NCBI GenBank assembly: GCA_041395325.1
Contig: JAWLAT010000008.1
Location: forward strand, 62,001 to 126,000
DNA length: 64,000 nucleotides
Direction of reading: 5' to 3'
DNA from: JAWLAT01 sp041395325
GTDB taxonomy: Bacteria; Pseudomonadota; Gammaproteobacteria; Xanthomonadales; SZUA-5
Numbering within the stretch: the first letter of the stretch is position 1; each line of letters opens with the position of its first letter. Positions 9,361 to 17,210 of the stretch are shown one piece after another. Both the position numbers and the translations under genes were made by a program. The notes beneath the pieces were generated by a model that was not told where the DNA came from, did no database searches, and worked only from the letters and a program-made list of their open reading frames with translations.

Positions 9361-11157
9361 TCAGCTGTTGGCCGCCACCGGATTGGCGGCAGGGCGATCG
9401 GTGCGCCGGCGCGTTTGATGCACCACGCGGTTGCGACCCTTGCGCTTGGCTTCATACAGCGCCGCATCGGCGGCAATCAGCAACTCGCGCAGATCGAAGC
9501 CATCGTCAGCGGTGGTCGCCACGCCGAAGCTGGCCGACAAACGACTGGGCGAATCGGGCTCGCCGTAGTAGATCTGGTGCACCGCCACCCGGCATTGCTC
9601 GGCCAGCGCCACGGCCGCTTCGCTGGATTGGCCAGGCAGCAGGAATCCAAATTCCTCACCACCGAGGCGGCCAAACAGCCCATGCGGTGCCAGCGTGTCA
9701 CGACAGCAATCGGCGGCGCGACGCAGCATCTCGTCACCGACGGCGTGACCATGGTCGTCGTTGACGGTCTTGAAGAAGTCCAGATCCATGATCAGCAGCG
9801 CGGCGTGGCTGCCGCTGCGCTCTGCCTTCTCCAGCAATCGCCGGGACTGCTCGATGAAATAGGGTCGACTGGCCGCGCCGGTCAGCGAATCGCTCTGCGC
9901 CAGATGCTGGAAGTGCCGCTGCATCTTGCGCGTGCGCAGTGCCCAGAACACCGCAAAGCCCAACACCGTCAGCAGCAGCAGAATCGACAGCCGCGCGTTC
10001 TGCACCGCCGTCTTGGTCACTTCCTGCTGCAGCTTCAGCAATTCGTTCTGCTGGTTCAGACCTTCAATTTCCAGCTTCTGCGCCTGCGTGCGATAACGGG
10101 CCAGCTGAAAGGCGAGTGCTCGCTGGCCGATGTCATCCAGATTGGCCCGCTCGACCTCCGCATTGCGCTGCAGCGCCTGAAAGGCCGCGGCGTAGTCGCC
10201 GCGTTGACTGGCCACGTCAGCCAGAACTCGCCAGGCTTCGGCCAATGGCTCGGTGTTCTCGCCGGGGCGGGTGATATCGATGGCTTCCTGTGCCCGGGCC
10301 TCGGCCTCACCCAGATCACCGATGGCTAGATGAGCCTTGGCTAGCTGCACGGCCATGTCGGAGATCACATACGGATAGCGCGTGCTCTCTATCGCGCTTC
10401 GGTGAGGTTGCAGTGCGGATATGGCGGCCAGCGCTCGGTCGTGCTTGAGGTGCAGTTTTGCTTCTGTGACCCGCATGCTGCTCGCTATCAATGCCTCGCC
10501 GTTGCGCGCACAGTCATCAATGCTTGAAACCAGTGCAGAGTCCACGTCCGCGAGCAGGCCAGATTTCAAACCTGAGTCTGCCTTCAGAGCTTCCGCGCCG
10601 CAGCGGATCCACGGAACTGTCGCTTCCCGGAGAAGTTGAGATGTGAACTTGATGCTGTCCTCATGCTGCCCAACGACATTGTGCAGCTGAGCGGCGACCG
10701 CCAAAGCTTGGGCTCGGGCAGCGGCATCCGACTGCTGCGGCAGTTCCTCCATCAACAAGTTCAGGTGTTCGAAGCTCTCCGTGTGTCGCCGGGCGAGACT
10801 GAAAGCATTGACGATGGTGCTCCGGCTCCTGAACCTGATTGTCGGATTCGTCGCGTGTTGTATCAGTGCCTGCAGCCTGTCGATCGCAAGGGCATGATTT
10901 CCCTCATAGGTTGCCTGCCAACCTCGAAGGTACTCGATTCTCTCCCTTTGGTCGGCGCTGAGTTGCGCTGTACCCTCCGAAAGCGCGTCCAGTTCGGCGA
11001 CGAAGGTCGCGAAATCGACTCTCTTCAGTTCCTCCAGACGAGCGAGCCGGTCGTCGGTGCTGTCGGCTCCTTGAGCCGACAGCATGCCAACGAGCAGCAG
11101 CACCAGTCCCGCAGCAAGGCCCCTATGCAGCCAAGATTTGGGAATGGATCTGACCAC
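9361..11157 (-). CDS. TPR-GGDEF diguanylate cyclase, last gene of the borosin-like operon
   Basis: A 598-residue protein with a signal peptide or anchor (1-30). It has a helical TPR-like sensor region of about 350 residues in the periplasm, a coiled-coil stretch, one TM segment (LSILLLLTVLGFAVFW) and a cytoplasmic GGDEF domain. The active site reads GGEEF at 499-503, a catalytically competent variant, so it should make c-di-GMP from GTP. The start is GTG at 11157, 12 bases after the stop of the small peptide gene and with AGG just upstream, so it is cotranscribed with the peptide, GNAT and methyltransferase genes. Whether it senses the peptide product or merely shares the transcript is unknown. 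Confidence 0.85.
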   Translation of the reverse strand: MVRSIPKSWLHRGLAAGLVLLLVGMLSAQGADSTDDRLARLEELKRVDFATFVAELDALSEGTAQLSADQRERIEYLRGWQATYEGNHALAIDRLQALIQHATNPTIRFRSRSTIVNAFSLARRHTESFEHLNLLMEELPQQSDAAARAQALAVAAQLHNVVGQHEDSIKFTSQLLREATVPWIRCGAEALKADSGLKSGLLADVDSALVSSIDDCARNGEALIASSMRVTEAKLHLKHDRALAAISALQPHRSAIESTRYPYVISDMAVQLAKAHLAIGDLGEAEARAQEAIDITRPGENTEPLAEAWRVLADVASQRGDYAAAFQALQRNAEVERANLDDIGQRALAFQLARYRTQAQKLEIEGLNQQNELLKLQQEVTKTAVQNARLSILLLLTVLGFAVFWALRTRKMQRHFQHLAQSDSLTGAASRPYFIEQSRRLLEKAERSGSHAALLIMDLDFFKTVNDDHGHAVGDEMLRRAADCCRDTLAPHGLFGRLGGEEFGFLLPGQSSEAAVALAEQCRVAVHQIYYGEPDSPSRLSASFGVATTADDGFDLRELLIAADAALYEAKRKGRNRVVHQTRRRTDRPAANPVAANS

Positions 11158-11169
11158 CGATCGTACCTG

Positions 11170-11457
11170 TCAGGCAGCTCGACGATTTTCTGAAGGCTCT
11201 CGAGGTTCTTCAGGAGCGTCGTCCTGGTCACCTTGATCCGGTTGGTCTGGATCCTTTGCCGGAAACACCAAACAGGTGAGTGTGGTGCTTGCGGCAAAGT
11301 GTGCGTTGCATGCGATCCGATCGCGGTTGGCGACGAGGTCCAATTCCTCAGATGACAGTCCTGCCAATGCCCCGGCAGTGGTCAGTTCGTTCGTAGAGGC
11401 ATCGCCGAGCGATGCGTCTGCGCCACACGTCTCGAGAAAAGCCATCAGCTTGTTCAT
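11170..11457 (-). CDS. Putative split-borosin precursor peptide
   Basis: A 95-residue protein. Residues 1-45 look like a Nif11/borosin-binding-type helical leader: LMAFLETCGADASL, then AGALAGLSSEEL. As I recall it, SonA of Shewanella oneidensis has the same pattern of a short amphipathic helix, G-x-D-A-x-L and then G-L-[ST]-x-E. After residue 56 comes a hydrophobic, beta-branched stretch STTLTCLVFPA (57-67), the kind of core an alpha-N-methyltransferase would modify. It is followed by a 28-residue acidic Pro-rich tail. The ATG overlaps the GNAT stop (ATGA), and a methyltransferase of the SonM type lies one gene upstream. The call rests on pattern plus context; modification is inferred. Confidence 0.7.
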   Translation of the reverse strand: MNKLMAFLETCGADASLGDASTNELTTAGALAGLSSEELDLVANRDRIACNAHFAASTTLTCLVFPAKDPDQPDQGDQDDAPEEPREPSENRRAA

Positions 11458-12095
11458 CTACTTCCCCCACTAGTGGATTTGCGAACACCAGGCGTCCAGC
11501 GATCTGCCGCTACCGCCAAGCGCGACCAGAGCATAACCGCACCCAGTTCGGTTTCGGCGGTCTTGCCAGTAAAACCCATCAACCTTGCAACTCTGCACGC
11601 CGCAAGATTGTCAGCCTTGCAGCGCAATAGAAGCCTGCTGACGCCGAGCCTCTGAAGTTGATCAGCCAGTGCACGCATCCCCTCAACAGCCAACCCGTGG
11701 CCCTGAGCTTGGCTGGGTGCGATCACTCCCATCTCCCATTGAGAGCCATCAGGGTCCCAACGGTCTGCACTATAAATTGCCGCTAGGCGTCCACTCTCAC
11801 GGACCTCCGCGGCGACTCTCAGGCTCTGGAAGGGCAGTTGCCTTCGATCCCAAGGAAGTGACTGAAAAGGGTCACTGAATTTCCTGAGAGATGATCGGAT
11901 TCTCGGCGGGTATTGATTGGCTCGAAGTGCCCACGTGAAGTGTTCGCGAGCGGTTGCTTCGGATAGCGGTTCTCCGATCTTCCTCATGACGCGAGGGTCC
12001 CGATAGAGCGCGATGTACTCCGACTCGTGCTCGGAAGCCAACAGTCGCAGCGTTAGGCGACGCGTATGGGAAAGCTCAATGACGCTTGTAGTCAC
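11454..12095 (-). CDS. GNAT acetyltransferase within the borosin-like operon
   Basis: A 213-residue GNAT of the RimJ/RimL type. The N-terminus RRLTLRLLASEHESEYIALY is the usual first strand and helix. The acetyl-CoA loop is QAQGHGLA, and the C-terminal DNLAACRVARLMGF segment is typical. A GTG start at 12095 lies 3 bases after the methyltransferase stop, and its TGA overlaps the ATG of the small peptide gene. The three genes are therefore translationally coupled. It may acetylate the modified peptide or a pathway intermediate, or protect the host. Housekeeping acetylation is the alternative, but the tight spacing argues for a cluster role. Confidence 0.85.
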   Translation of the reverse strand: MTTSVIELSHTRRLTLRLLASEHESEYIALYRDPRVMRKIGEPLSEATAREHFTWALRANQYPPRIRSSLRKFSDPFQSLPWDRRQLPFQSLRVAAEVRESGRLAAIYSADRWDPDGSQWEMGVIAPSQAQGHGLAVEGMRALADQLQRLGVSRLLLRCKADNLAACRVARLMGFTGKTAETELGAVMLWSRLAVAADRWTPGVRKSTSGGSR

Positions 12096-12098
12096 GTA

Positions 12099-12899
12099 CT
12101 AGGCCAGGTTGCCAGTTGCTGCTGCAAGCATGGATCGCATCCGCTCATCCACCCGCATCGCTCGACCTGGCGGAATCACCAGCGTGTCGGCCAGGTCCAC
12201 GTCAGCCTCGGTCAGGTCCGACAAGGCGATCCACCGAAGCTTCGCCTGCTCCAGCGGAAAGGTGGCGGCGCGATAGAGGCAGACCTGATGGTCGCCCGGG
12301 TAGTCGCGTAGCAGCACTTCGACCAGCAGAGCGCGTTGCGCGCGGCCTGTTGAAAGTTGCGCAAGGGAGCGGTCCCCGACCACGCCGACTTGCCACAGGA
12401 TCAGCAGGGCGGCAGGGTCAAAGCGGCGTTGGTAGAGCAGGAACTGCGTGGCTTCGTAGTGCTGGCAGCCGCAGTCTCCCGGATCCAGGCCGAGATCGGC
12501 ATAGAGGCAGTCTTCGGCCGACACGCCCGGCTCCAGTCGGGCGCGGATACCTTCGGCACGGGCGCGGCGGATGGCCTCATGCGGCACCCAGGCGAATACG
12601 CCGGGATGACCGTAGAAGGCGCCACAGACGCGCTGGCCGTCGCGCGCCGCGGTCAGCATCTCCTCGACCATGCCCTCATAACCGATCCGCCGCGAACGAC
12701 CTTCCTGATAATGCGGCTGCAGACTGATGAAACGCTGGCTGAGCTCTTCCACCCAGCGTTCCACCAGGCCATCGGAAAAATTGCCGTAGACCACATCGGC
12801 GTGCTCGATTTCGTGCCGGGCTCGCGGCGTCAGATGCCCGCCCAGCAGCATACCGGTACCGACGCAGACCAGCTGTCCGTGGCGGGTGACTTCGCTCAT
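12099..12899 (-). CDS. Borosin-type peptide alpha-N-methyltransferase (SonM-like)
   Basis: A 266-residue SAM-dependent methyltransferase of the tetrapyrrole-methylase fold. The SAM strand GQLVCVGTG lies at 8-16 and the YGHPGVF motif at 96-102. Tyr64, Arg70, Tyr74 and Tyr96 have exactly the spacing I recall for catalytic Tyr66, Arg72, Tyr76 and Tyr98 of the borosin enzyme OphMA. The LEPGVSAEDCLYADLGLDPG block and the VIPPGRA C-terminus match, from memory, the split enzyme SonM. There is no fused core peptide, so the substrate must be a separate protein, most simply the 95-aa peptide downstream. I start at ATG 12899 (GAGGA about 9 bases upstream). The frame is open 10 codons further, to 12929. 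No corrin genes are nearby. Confidence 0.85.
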   Translation of the reverse strand: MSEVTRHGQLVCVGTGMLLGGHLTPRARHEIEHADVVYGNFSDGLVERWVEELSQRFISLQPHYQEGRSRRIGYEGMVEEMLTAARDGQRVCGAFYGHPGVFAWVPHEAIRRARAEGIRARLEPGVSAEDCLYADLGLDPGDCGCQHYEATQFLLYQRRFDPAALLILWQVGVVGDRSLAQLSTGRAQRALLVEVLLRDYPGDHQVCLYRAATFPLEQAKLRWIALSDLTEADVDLADTLVIPPGRAMRVDERMRSMLAAATGNLA

Positions 12900-12950
12900 C
12901 ACCACTGTCCTCGCTATCGGGGAGCACACCGAAGGTGCCCGAGCACCCAG

Positions 12951-12980
12951 ATTCTATCGGGGCATCCCGATCAACGTCAG
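12951..12980 (-). promoter_or_regulatory. Candidate promoter of the borosin-like operon
   Basis: Reading the minus strand, a CTGACG -35-like box (12975-12980) is followed after 18 bases by TAGAAT (12951-12956), a good -10 match. It lies about 50 bases upstream of the chosen methyltransferase start. Found by eye only. Confidence 0.4.
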
Positions 12981-12987
12981 GATCGGG
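12966..12987. promoter_or_regulatory. Inverted repeat over the putative -35 box, possible operator
   Basis: A perfect 7-base inverted repeat CCCGATC / GATCGGG with an 8-base spacer covers the proposed -35 region of the methyltransferase operon. This position suits a repressor or activator site. No regulator gene of a recognised family lies next to it. Confidence 0.35.
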
Positions 12988-13070
12988 CAGCATCCTCGCG
13001 GTCACCCCGCTGGGACCGCCCGGTTGAAGCCTTCGATGAGTGGCGCGGATCGGTCGACGACAAACCAGTC

Positions 13071-13625
13071 TCAGTCCGTGCCTGAGTCAGCTGTCGCGAG
13101 CGCATCTGAACTCGCCGTCGGTTGCAGCAGCAGTTGCCAATAGCCCACATCCACCCAGCGGCCCAGCTTGTGGCCGACCTGTTCGAAATGGGCAACCTTG
13201 CGGAAACCCAGCCGCTCATGCAGCGCCACGCTGGGCGCATTGGGCAGCGCAATCCCGCCGATGGCGGTGTGCAGCTGGCGGGCGCGCAATTCGGCAAGCA
13301 GCGCCGAGTACAGCCGTCCACCCAGTCCGCGGCCGAGGTGCGCTCGATCCAGATACACCGTCGATTCCACCGAGTGTCGATAGGCGGGCCGTCCCTTCCA
13401 CGGCGTCGCACAGGCATAGCCGAGCAACTGCCCGGCGTGCTCGGCCACCAGCCACGGCAATGTGGCGGACTGCACCTCGGCAATGCGCTGGGCCATCGTT
13501 GCGGCCGCGACGGCTTCCGTTTCGAAACTGACCCAGGTCCCCAGCACATAGGGGTTGTAGATCGCTGCAATCCCGCCGGCATCAGCCAACGTGACGGGAC
13601 GAATCTGCACCATCGACCGATCCAT
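13071..13625 (-). CDS. GNAT acetyltransferase, PAT/phosphinothricin-type
   Basis: A 184-residue N-acetyltransferase. IRPVTLADAGGIAAIYNPYVLGT at the start, ESTVYLDRAHLGRGLGGRLY in the acetyl-CoA region (RGLGGRLY loop) and HERLGFRKVAHFEQVGHKLGRW near the end are the usual blocks of the Pat/Bar/YwnH branch. That branch acetylates the amino group of small toxic amino acids such as phosphinothricin or methionine sulfone. I start at ATG 13625, four bases beyond the GrpB-like stop. A longer open frame to 13736 lies inside the neighbour and is rejected. It is last in a four-gene minus-strand operon. Confidence 0.85.
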   Translation of the reverse strand: MDRSMVQIRPVTLADAGGIAAIYNPYVLGTWVSFETEAVAAATMAQRIAEVQSATLPWLVAEHAGQLLGYACATPWKGRPAYRHSVESTVYLDRAHLGRGLGGRLYSALLAELRARQLHTAIGGIALPNAPSVALHERLGFRKVAHFEQVGHKLGRWVDVGYWQLLLQPTASSDALATADSGTD

Positions 13626-13629
13626 TGCC

Positions 13630-14112
13630 TCAAGGCCGCCAGCGCTGGTGGATGCGGTCGTAGAAGACCTGCTTCTCGGCCTGATAGCGCGACTTGTCGT
13701 TCGGGTATTTCGCCTGCAGTGCGCGCTTGAGGGCATTCAGCTCGGCCACCAGGGCTGGCTCGGCGCGCATCACTTCAACGAAGTGCAGATGCAGTAGCGC
13801 ATCCCGATGGCCGGTCTGGAAACAATGCAGATGCACCTTGGGGCGTTCGCGGACGAAATATTCGCGACCCTCGATGCCATGGGCGCCCCGCGCCTCGTAG
13901 CCGATGGTCTCGAAACGCTGGCGCGCGTGGCCAACCTCGGCCAGATCCGAGACCAGACCGAGAATATCGATGCAGTTCTTGGCGATCAGTCCCGGCACAG
14001 CGGTGGAGCCGATGTGGTGGAAGCGGATCTCTCCGGGGTAGGCCGAGTGCAGTTGAGTGACCGCCCGCGCGTAGGCCGCGGGCCACTCGGGGGATGGTTC
14101 AACGAGATACAT
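13630..14112 (-). CDS. GrpB family (UPF0157) nucleotidyltransferase-like protein
   Basis: A 160-residue member of the GrpB/UPF0157 family, a nucleotidyltransferase-fold group. It shows the diagnostic HHIGSTAVPGL (about 37-47) followed by KNCIDIL, which carries the acidic strand, and RDALLHLHFVEVMR near the C-terminus. Length is normal for the single-domain form. The biochemical reaction of the family is not settled. An AAGG ribosome site precedes ATG 14112. It lies between the 75-aa gene and the PAT-like GNAT in one operon. Confidence 0.85.
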   Translation of the reverse strand: MYLVEPSPEWPAAYARAVTQLHSAYPGEIRFHHIGSTAVPGLIAKNCIDILGLVSDLAEVGHARQRFETIGYEARGAHGIEGREYFVRERPKVHLHCFQTGHRDALLHLHFVEVMRAEPALVAELNALKRALQAKYPNDKSRYQAEKQVFYDRIHQRWRP

Positions 14113-14130
14113 GGCCGCCTTCGTGCTCCG

Positions 14131-14358
14131 TCATGGCGCGTCACGCAGCCGCGCCCGACATTGTTCGATGAACTGCTCGTGGGACAACTCCCCGCCTCGA
14201 TGCAGCTGCTTTTCGAAGACGCAACACAGGTTCCACAAGGCACGCTGTTCGGCCTGGTCGATGATGCTCAGAGCATCGGTGTCGCTGTAGCGCCGCACCA
14301 GTTCAAACAGCACCCAGGCTTCATCGTGGGTCAACGACAGGCTGATTTCAGCGTCCAT
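14131..14358 (-). CDS. 75-aa protein of unknown function
   Basis: A small helical, acidic protein: DAEISLSLTHDEAWVLFELV at the N-terminus, then CCVFEKQLHRGGELSHEQF. Its start is 3 bases after the MAPEG gene stop and its stop is 18 bases before the GrpB-like start, so it belongs to that operon. There is no signal peptide or TM segment. I do not recognise a family. The tight spacing and protein-like composition support a real gene. Confidence 0.65.
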   Translation of the reverse strand: MDAEISLSLTHDEAWVLFELVRRYSDTDALSIIDQAEQRALWNLCCVFEKQLHRGGELSHEQFIEQCRARLRDAP

Positions 14359-14361
14359 CGC

Positions 14362-14751
14362 TCAGTCTGCGCCCTTGCCCAGCGCCGCTGGCACCAGGGC
14401 CGCCAGGGCCAGGCCGAGCACCGGCAGGATGCTGAGCAGGAATCCCCTGCCGCGGGAGGCCGGTCTGGACACATAGGCATGCCAGTAAACCACGCGACCC
14501 AGCAGATAAATGATGCCGATGCCGGCGATGATCCAGTCCGGCCAGTAGCGGGCGGCGACATACAAGGCCGGCAGGAAGGCGACCAGCAGCTCCAGCGTGT
14601 TCATCTGCACCCGATAGACCCGCTCAAAGGGCTCGCTGCCGGTCACCGCAGGCGCCTTCACCCCATATCGACCGCGGGCCTTGCCCACCAGACTGGCGAA
14701 GACCAGGTACTGCAGCACGGCCAGCATGGCGACCACATCGACCGGGTTCAT
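14362..14751 (-). CDS. MAPEG family membrane protein
   Basis: A 129-residue protein with four hydrophobic segments. The MAPEG signature ERVYRVQMNTLE (about 44-55) sits between TM1 and TM2; its Arg/Asn/Glu residues contact glutathione in microsomal glutathione transferases. RVVYWHAYV follows in TM3. Bacterial members are inner-membrane proteins, some with glutathione transferase or peroxidase activity. It is the first gene of the operon MAPEG - 75 aa - GrpB-like - GNAT, with GAGGG about 10 bases before the ATG. Confidence 0.85.
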   Translation of the reverse strand: MNPVDVVAMLAVLQYLVFASLVGKARGRYGVKAPAVTGSEPFERVYRVQMNTLELLVAFLPALYVAARYWPDWIIAGIGIIYLLGRVVYWHAYVSRPASRGRGFLLSILPVLGLALAALVPAALGKGAD

Positions 14752-14824
14752 TCGGACGCACCCTCAACAACCGCCATGGTGCAGGCATGGTACTCGGCGG
14801 CCGCGCTTGCGGCAGGGCGAAGAC

Positions 14825-15625
14825 TCAGTGCTTGGCCGTGTCGAGAGACCGGATCAGACGCGCCATCGTGGCTTGGCTGTAGTGACCCCGCAATGGCGTT
14901 TCCGATAGCGGCGGTGGTGCATCGGCACTGCGCAGTGTTTCGGTCAGCCCGCTGCGGCTGTCGTAGATCGGCGCCTGTACCGTTAGCGCCATTGGTGCGG
15001 GAAGAGCACCGTGCACGGCTCGATGGACCAGCAGTCCGTTGAGCAGGGCCAGGTCGGTGCCTGGATGCATGCCATCAGCCGCGAACCAGTTCAGTTCGGG
15101 CGCCAGTGCCCGAAGTTGTTGCAGCGTCTCGGAGACCTCGATGTAGGGAATGCCGGCAACGGCGGCAGCCTCCGACTCCATCGCCACCAGTTCCCTTGAG
15201 GCCTGTGGATTGGCCTGATAGGTCCCGAGCAAGAACACCCTCGTGCCGTGGTTGCGCGCCAGAAGGGCCAGATCCTTGACCGCTTGCCGTGATCGGGCAC
15301 AGGACGGCCGACCGAAGGAACACATCAGATCACCACCCCGTTCCTGCAACACAAGGACTGAATAGCGCTGGTCCTGCAGTGCCCTCGCAACGGATCCATC
15401 AGTCAATCGTTGGTGCAGTGTGGCCCCACCGCGCACGATCATGTCGGTCGCCACTGGCCGTCCAGTGGAAGCCGACAGCGCTGCATACACGGCCGGCGTA
15501 TTGCCGACGTAGATCAGGCTGTTGCCGACGAACAGGACCCGGCCCTCCGCAGAACGGTGGCCTGGTGTACTGCAGGCAACGCAGAGGAGCGCGACCAGCA
15601 AGAGCAACGGCAGCATACGGCGCAT
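14825..15625 (-). CDS. SGNH/GDSL-type esterase lipoprotein
   Basis: About 266 residues from the ATG at 15625. I prefer this over the longer frame to 15661 because it begins MRRMLPLLLL, a clean lipoprotein signal ending LLCVAC. The nucleophile block is GNSLIYVGN, in place of the classic GDS, and the C-terminal catalytic Asp/His pair sits in DGMHPG. LVLQERGGDL may supply oxyanion-hole residues. It is a predicted envelope-anchored esterase or deacetylase on an unknown substrate. It is a single gene with no partner on the same strand. Confidence 0.8.
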   Translation of the reverse strand: MRRMLPLLLLVALLCVACSTPGHRSAEGRVLFVGNSLIYVGNTPAVYAALSASTGRPVATDMIVRGGATLHQRLTDGSVARALQDQRYSVLVLQERGGDLMCSFGRPSCARSRQAVKDLALLARNHGTRVFLLGTYQANPQASRELVAMESEAAAVAGIPYIEVSETLQQLRALAPELNWFAADGMHPGTDLALLNGLLVHRAVHGALPAPMALTVQAPIYDSRSGLTETLRSADAPPPLSETPLRGHYSQATMARLIRSLDTAKH

Positions 15626-15743
15626 CAGTCGGCAACCGAGCGGGGCAGAGATCCCCGACATGGGGCTTGGGACACGGGCCTCAAGCCGTCAGATCCAGCT
15701 GTGGCCTTTGCTGTTCGGCCAAGCCAGGGGAAACAGACGCGGG

Positions 15744-16184
15744 CTACCGACCAGCAATCACCACAATATTGAACTCGCGACGAATGGCACTCAGCGACCA
15801 CTCCAGGTACGCCTCGTGGTCGGCCCAGGGCCAGCGTCGATGCATGCGTCGGGCATGAATGAGTGCGCGCGGAATGGCCACGATCAGTCGGGGCAGATTG
15901 CGCAACACATGGGCCACGCTGTATTGCCGAAACAGGCTGAAGGCGCTGGCTTCCGAGTAGCCGGCCAGGTGACCACGCCAACCCAGCGTGGTGCCGAACA
16001 GCGTGTAGATCTTGACGATGCCCTCGCCCAACAGCGAGGTATCGCAGCCGAACACCACGTGCGCCACATCATGGCAACGGAAGAAGGCCTGCGCCTGCGC
16101 CGAGTGGTCGCGGTCGCCGAACAACCCGGCGTTGCGGGCGTAGTACCGCTCCAGTCCCTCGCGCAGGCTGATCGAGTCGGTCAC
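15744..16184 (-). CDS. Coq4-like protein
   Basis: A 146-residue helical protein carrying HDVAH-X11-E (His38, Asp39, His42, Glu54), exactly the HDxxHx11E metal motif of the ubiquinone-biosynthesis protein Coq4. Eukaryotic Coq4 binds a divalent metal and acts in the late ring-decarboxylation/hydroxylation steps of ubiquinone synthesis. Bacterial relatives are little studied. No ubi genes lie beside it here, so a ubiquinone role cannot be assumed. The C-terminal PWADHEAYLEWSLSAIRREF helix is well formed and there is no signal peptide. Confidence 0.7.
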   Translation of the reverse strand: MTDSISLREGLERYYARNAGLFGDRDHSAQAQAFFRCHDVAHVVFGCDTSLLGEGIVKIYTLFGTTLGWRGHLAGYSEASAFSLFRQYSVAHVLRNLPRLIVAIPRALIHARRMHRRWPWADHEAYLEWSLSAIRREFNIVVIAGR

Positions 16185-16231
16185 GAGATCACTTCCCCGG
16201 CATCCTCACTGCAGTCAGCCGCCGGGCTCGC

Positions 16232-16753
16232 TCAGGCGCACTCATACTCGCTGGCCCATTGAGTCTTGCCGCACGCGACGCATCGCAAAGGCAACGCGAA
16301 TCCGTCGAAAAAATCCTCGATATGAGCAATCACGTCCGCATCCAGATCGTTGATGGGCTCGATCTGATAGGAGAAGGACGCGAACACGTCGAATCTGACG
16401 CCGGAACAACTGCACGAGAAGGGCTGCGGAGCACCTTCTCCGCGCATCGAGTAGCAGCTGCCATCCAACTCAGCGTCGTAGCCGTGCACGGCGATATCGA
16501 AGAGCAATGCGCTGGCACCGCAAGCCGGACATTCCAGCGTGATCGGACACAAAAGTCCGGCCTCGGCATGTGGAAAACCCAGCACGCGAAATTGGCGGGA
16601 CCCACACGGGCAGCCCAAGTGCAGCAGGGCGAGTTCATCCCAACACTCCCACGCGGATTCCGGTGCTGACAGCGGTTCCACCACAAAGGCGGCAACACAT
16701 CGTGGCGGCTTGCGCCAGGCATGCCTGACCAGATCCGTCGGCTCGTAGCTCAT
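16232..16753 (-). CDS. Cys-rich protein of unknown function
   Basis: A 173-residue soluble protein with paired cysteines: CPCGS near 48, ECPACGA near 75, SCSCSG near 113 and RCVACGK near 159. The last and second pairs look like zinc-ribbon knuckles. I do not recognise the family. Its ATG overlaps the stop of the 85-aa gene upstream (ATGA at 16750-16753), so the two are coupled. Such pairs can be toxin-immunity or accessory cassettes, but nothing here proves that. Confidence 0.65.
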   Translation of the reverse strand: MSYEPTDLVRHAWRKPPRCVAAFVVEPLSAPESAWECWDELALLHLGCPCGSRQFRVLGFPHAEAGLLCPITLECPACGASALLFDIAVHGYDAELDGSCYSMRGEGAPQPFSCSCSGVRFDVFASFSYQIEPINDLDADVIAHIEDFFDGFALPLRCVACGKTQWASEYECA

Positions 16754-17007
16754 GACCAGTCGCGTTCAAATGCCGCGATGGCTTGCTGCAAAGTCGGGTG
16801 CAGCGGCGACCGCTCCTCGGGCGCCTGCTCCTGCAGCAACTCGACCAATTGCTGCTGCGAATGCGCGATTCCCGCGGGGATCGAGCCTGCATGGAAGTAG
16901 TCCTTGCTCTGGACGGTAAAGCCCTGACCGAGCAGTTCCAGACACTGATAGAGGACGACGCCATCGGGCGTTCGAGCCCAGACAGGTACGTGACGGTAGA
17001 GATCCAT
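16750..17007 (-). CDS. 85-aa protein of unknown function
   Basis: A small protein starting MDLYRHVPVWARTPDGVVLYQ, followed by FTVQSKDYFHAG. I start at ATG 17007 because AGGAG lies 8 bases upstream. The frame is open to 17130, but that part is unlike protein and has no ribosome site. Its TGA overlaps the ATG of the Cys-rich gene, giving a two-gene coupled unit. No signal peptide or TM segment is seen. I do not recognise the family. Confidence 0.65.
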   Translation of the reverse strand: MDLYRHVPVWARTPDGVVLYQCLELLGQGFTVQSKDYFHAGSIPAGIAHSQQQLVELLQEQAPEERSPLHPTLQQAIAAFERDWS

Positions 17008-17210
17008 TCGGCTCGCTCCTGAGACTCGATGCGCAGATGGTCTCAGGAATCGTCGAAGGATGCTCTGGGGACTCATCTGGGAGTCGTCATCTCCCCAACT
17101 TGCCCACACAGGCCCAGTGAGTTGCCTCAAATCGCACGCCGCAACTTCGCTGACGCTCTAGAGTGAGAGAAATCCCTTGGTTCGGCAAGTAGACAATGAA
17201 GTAACGGGCA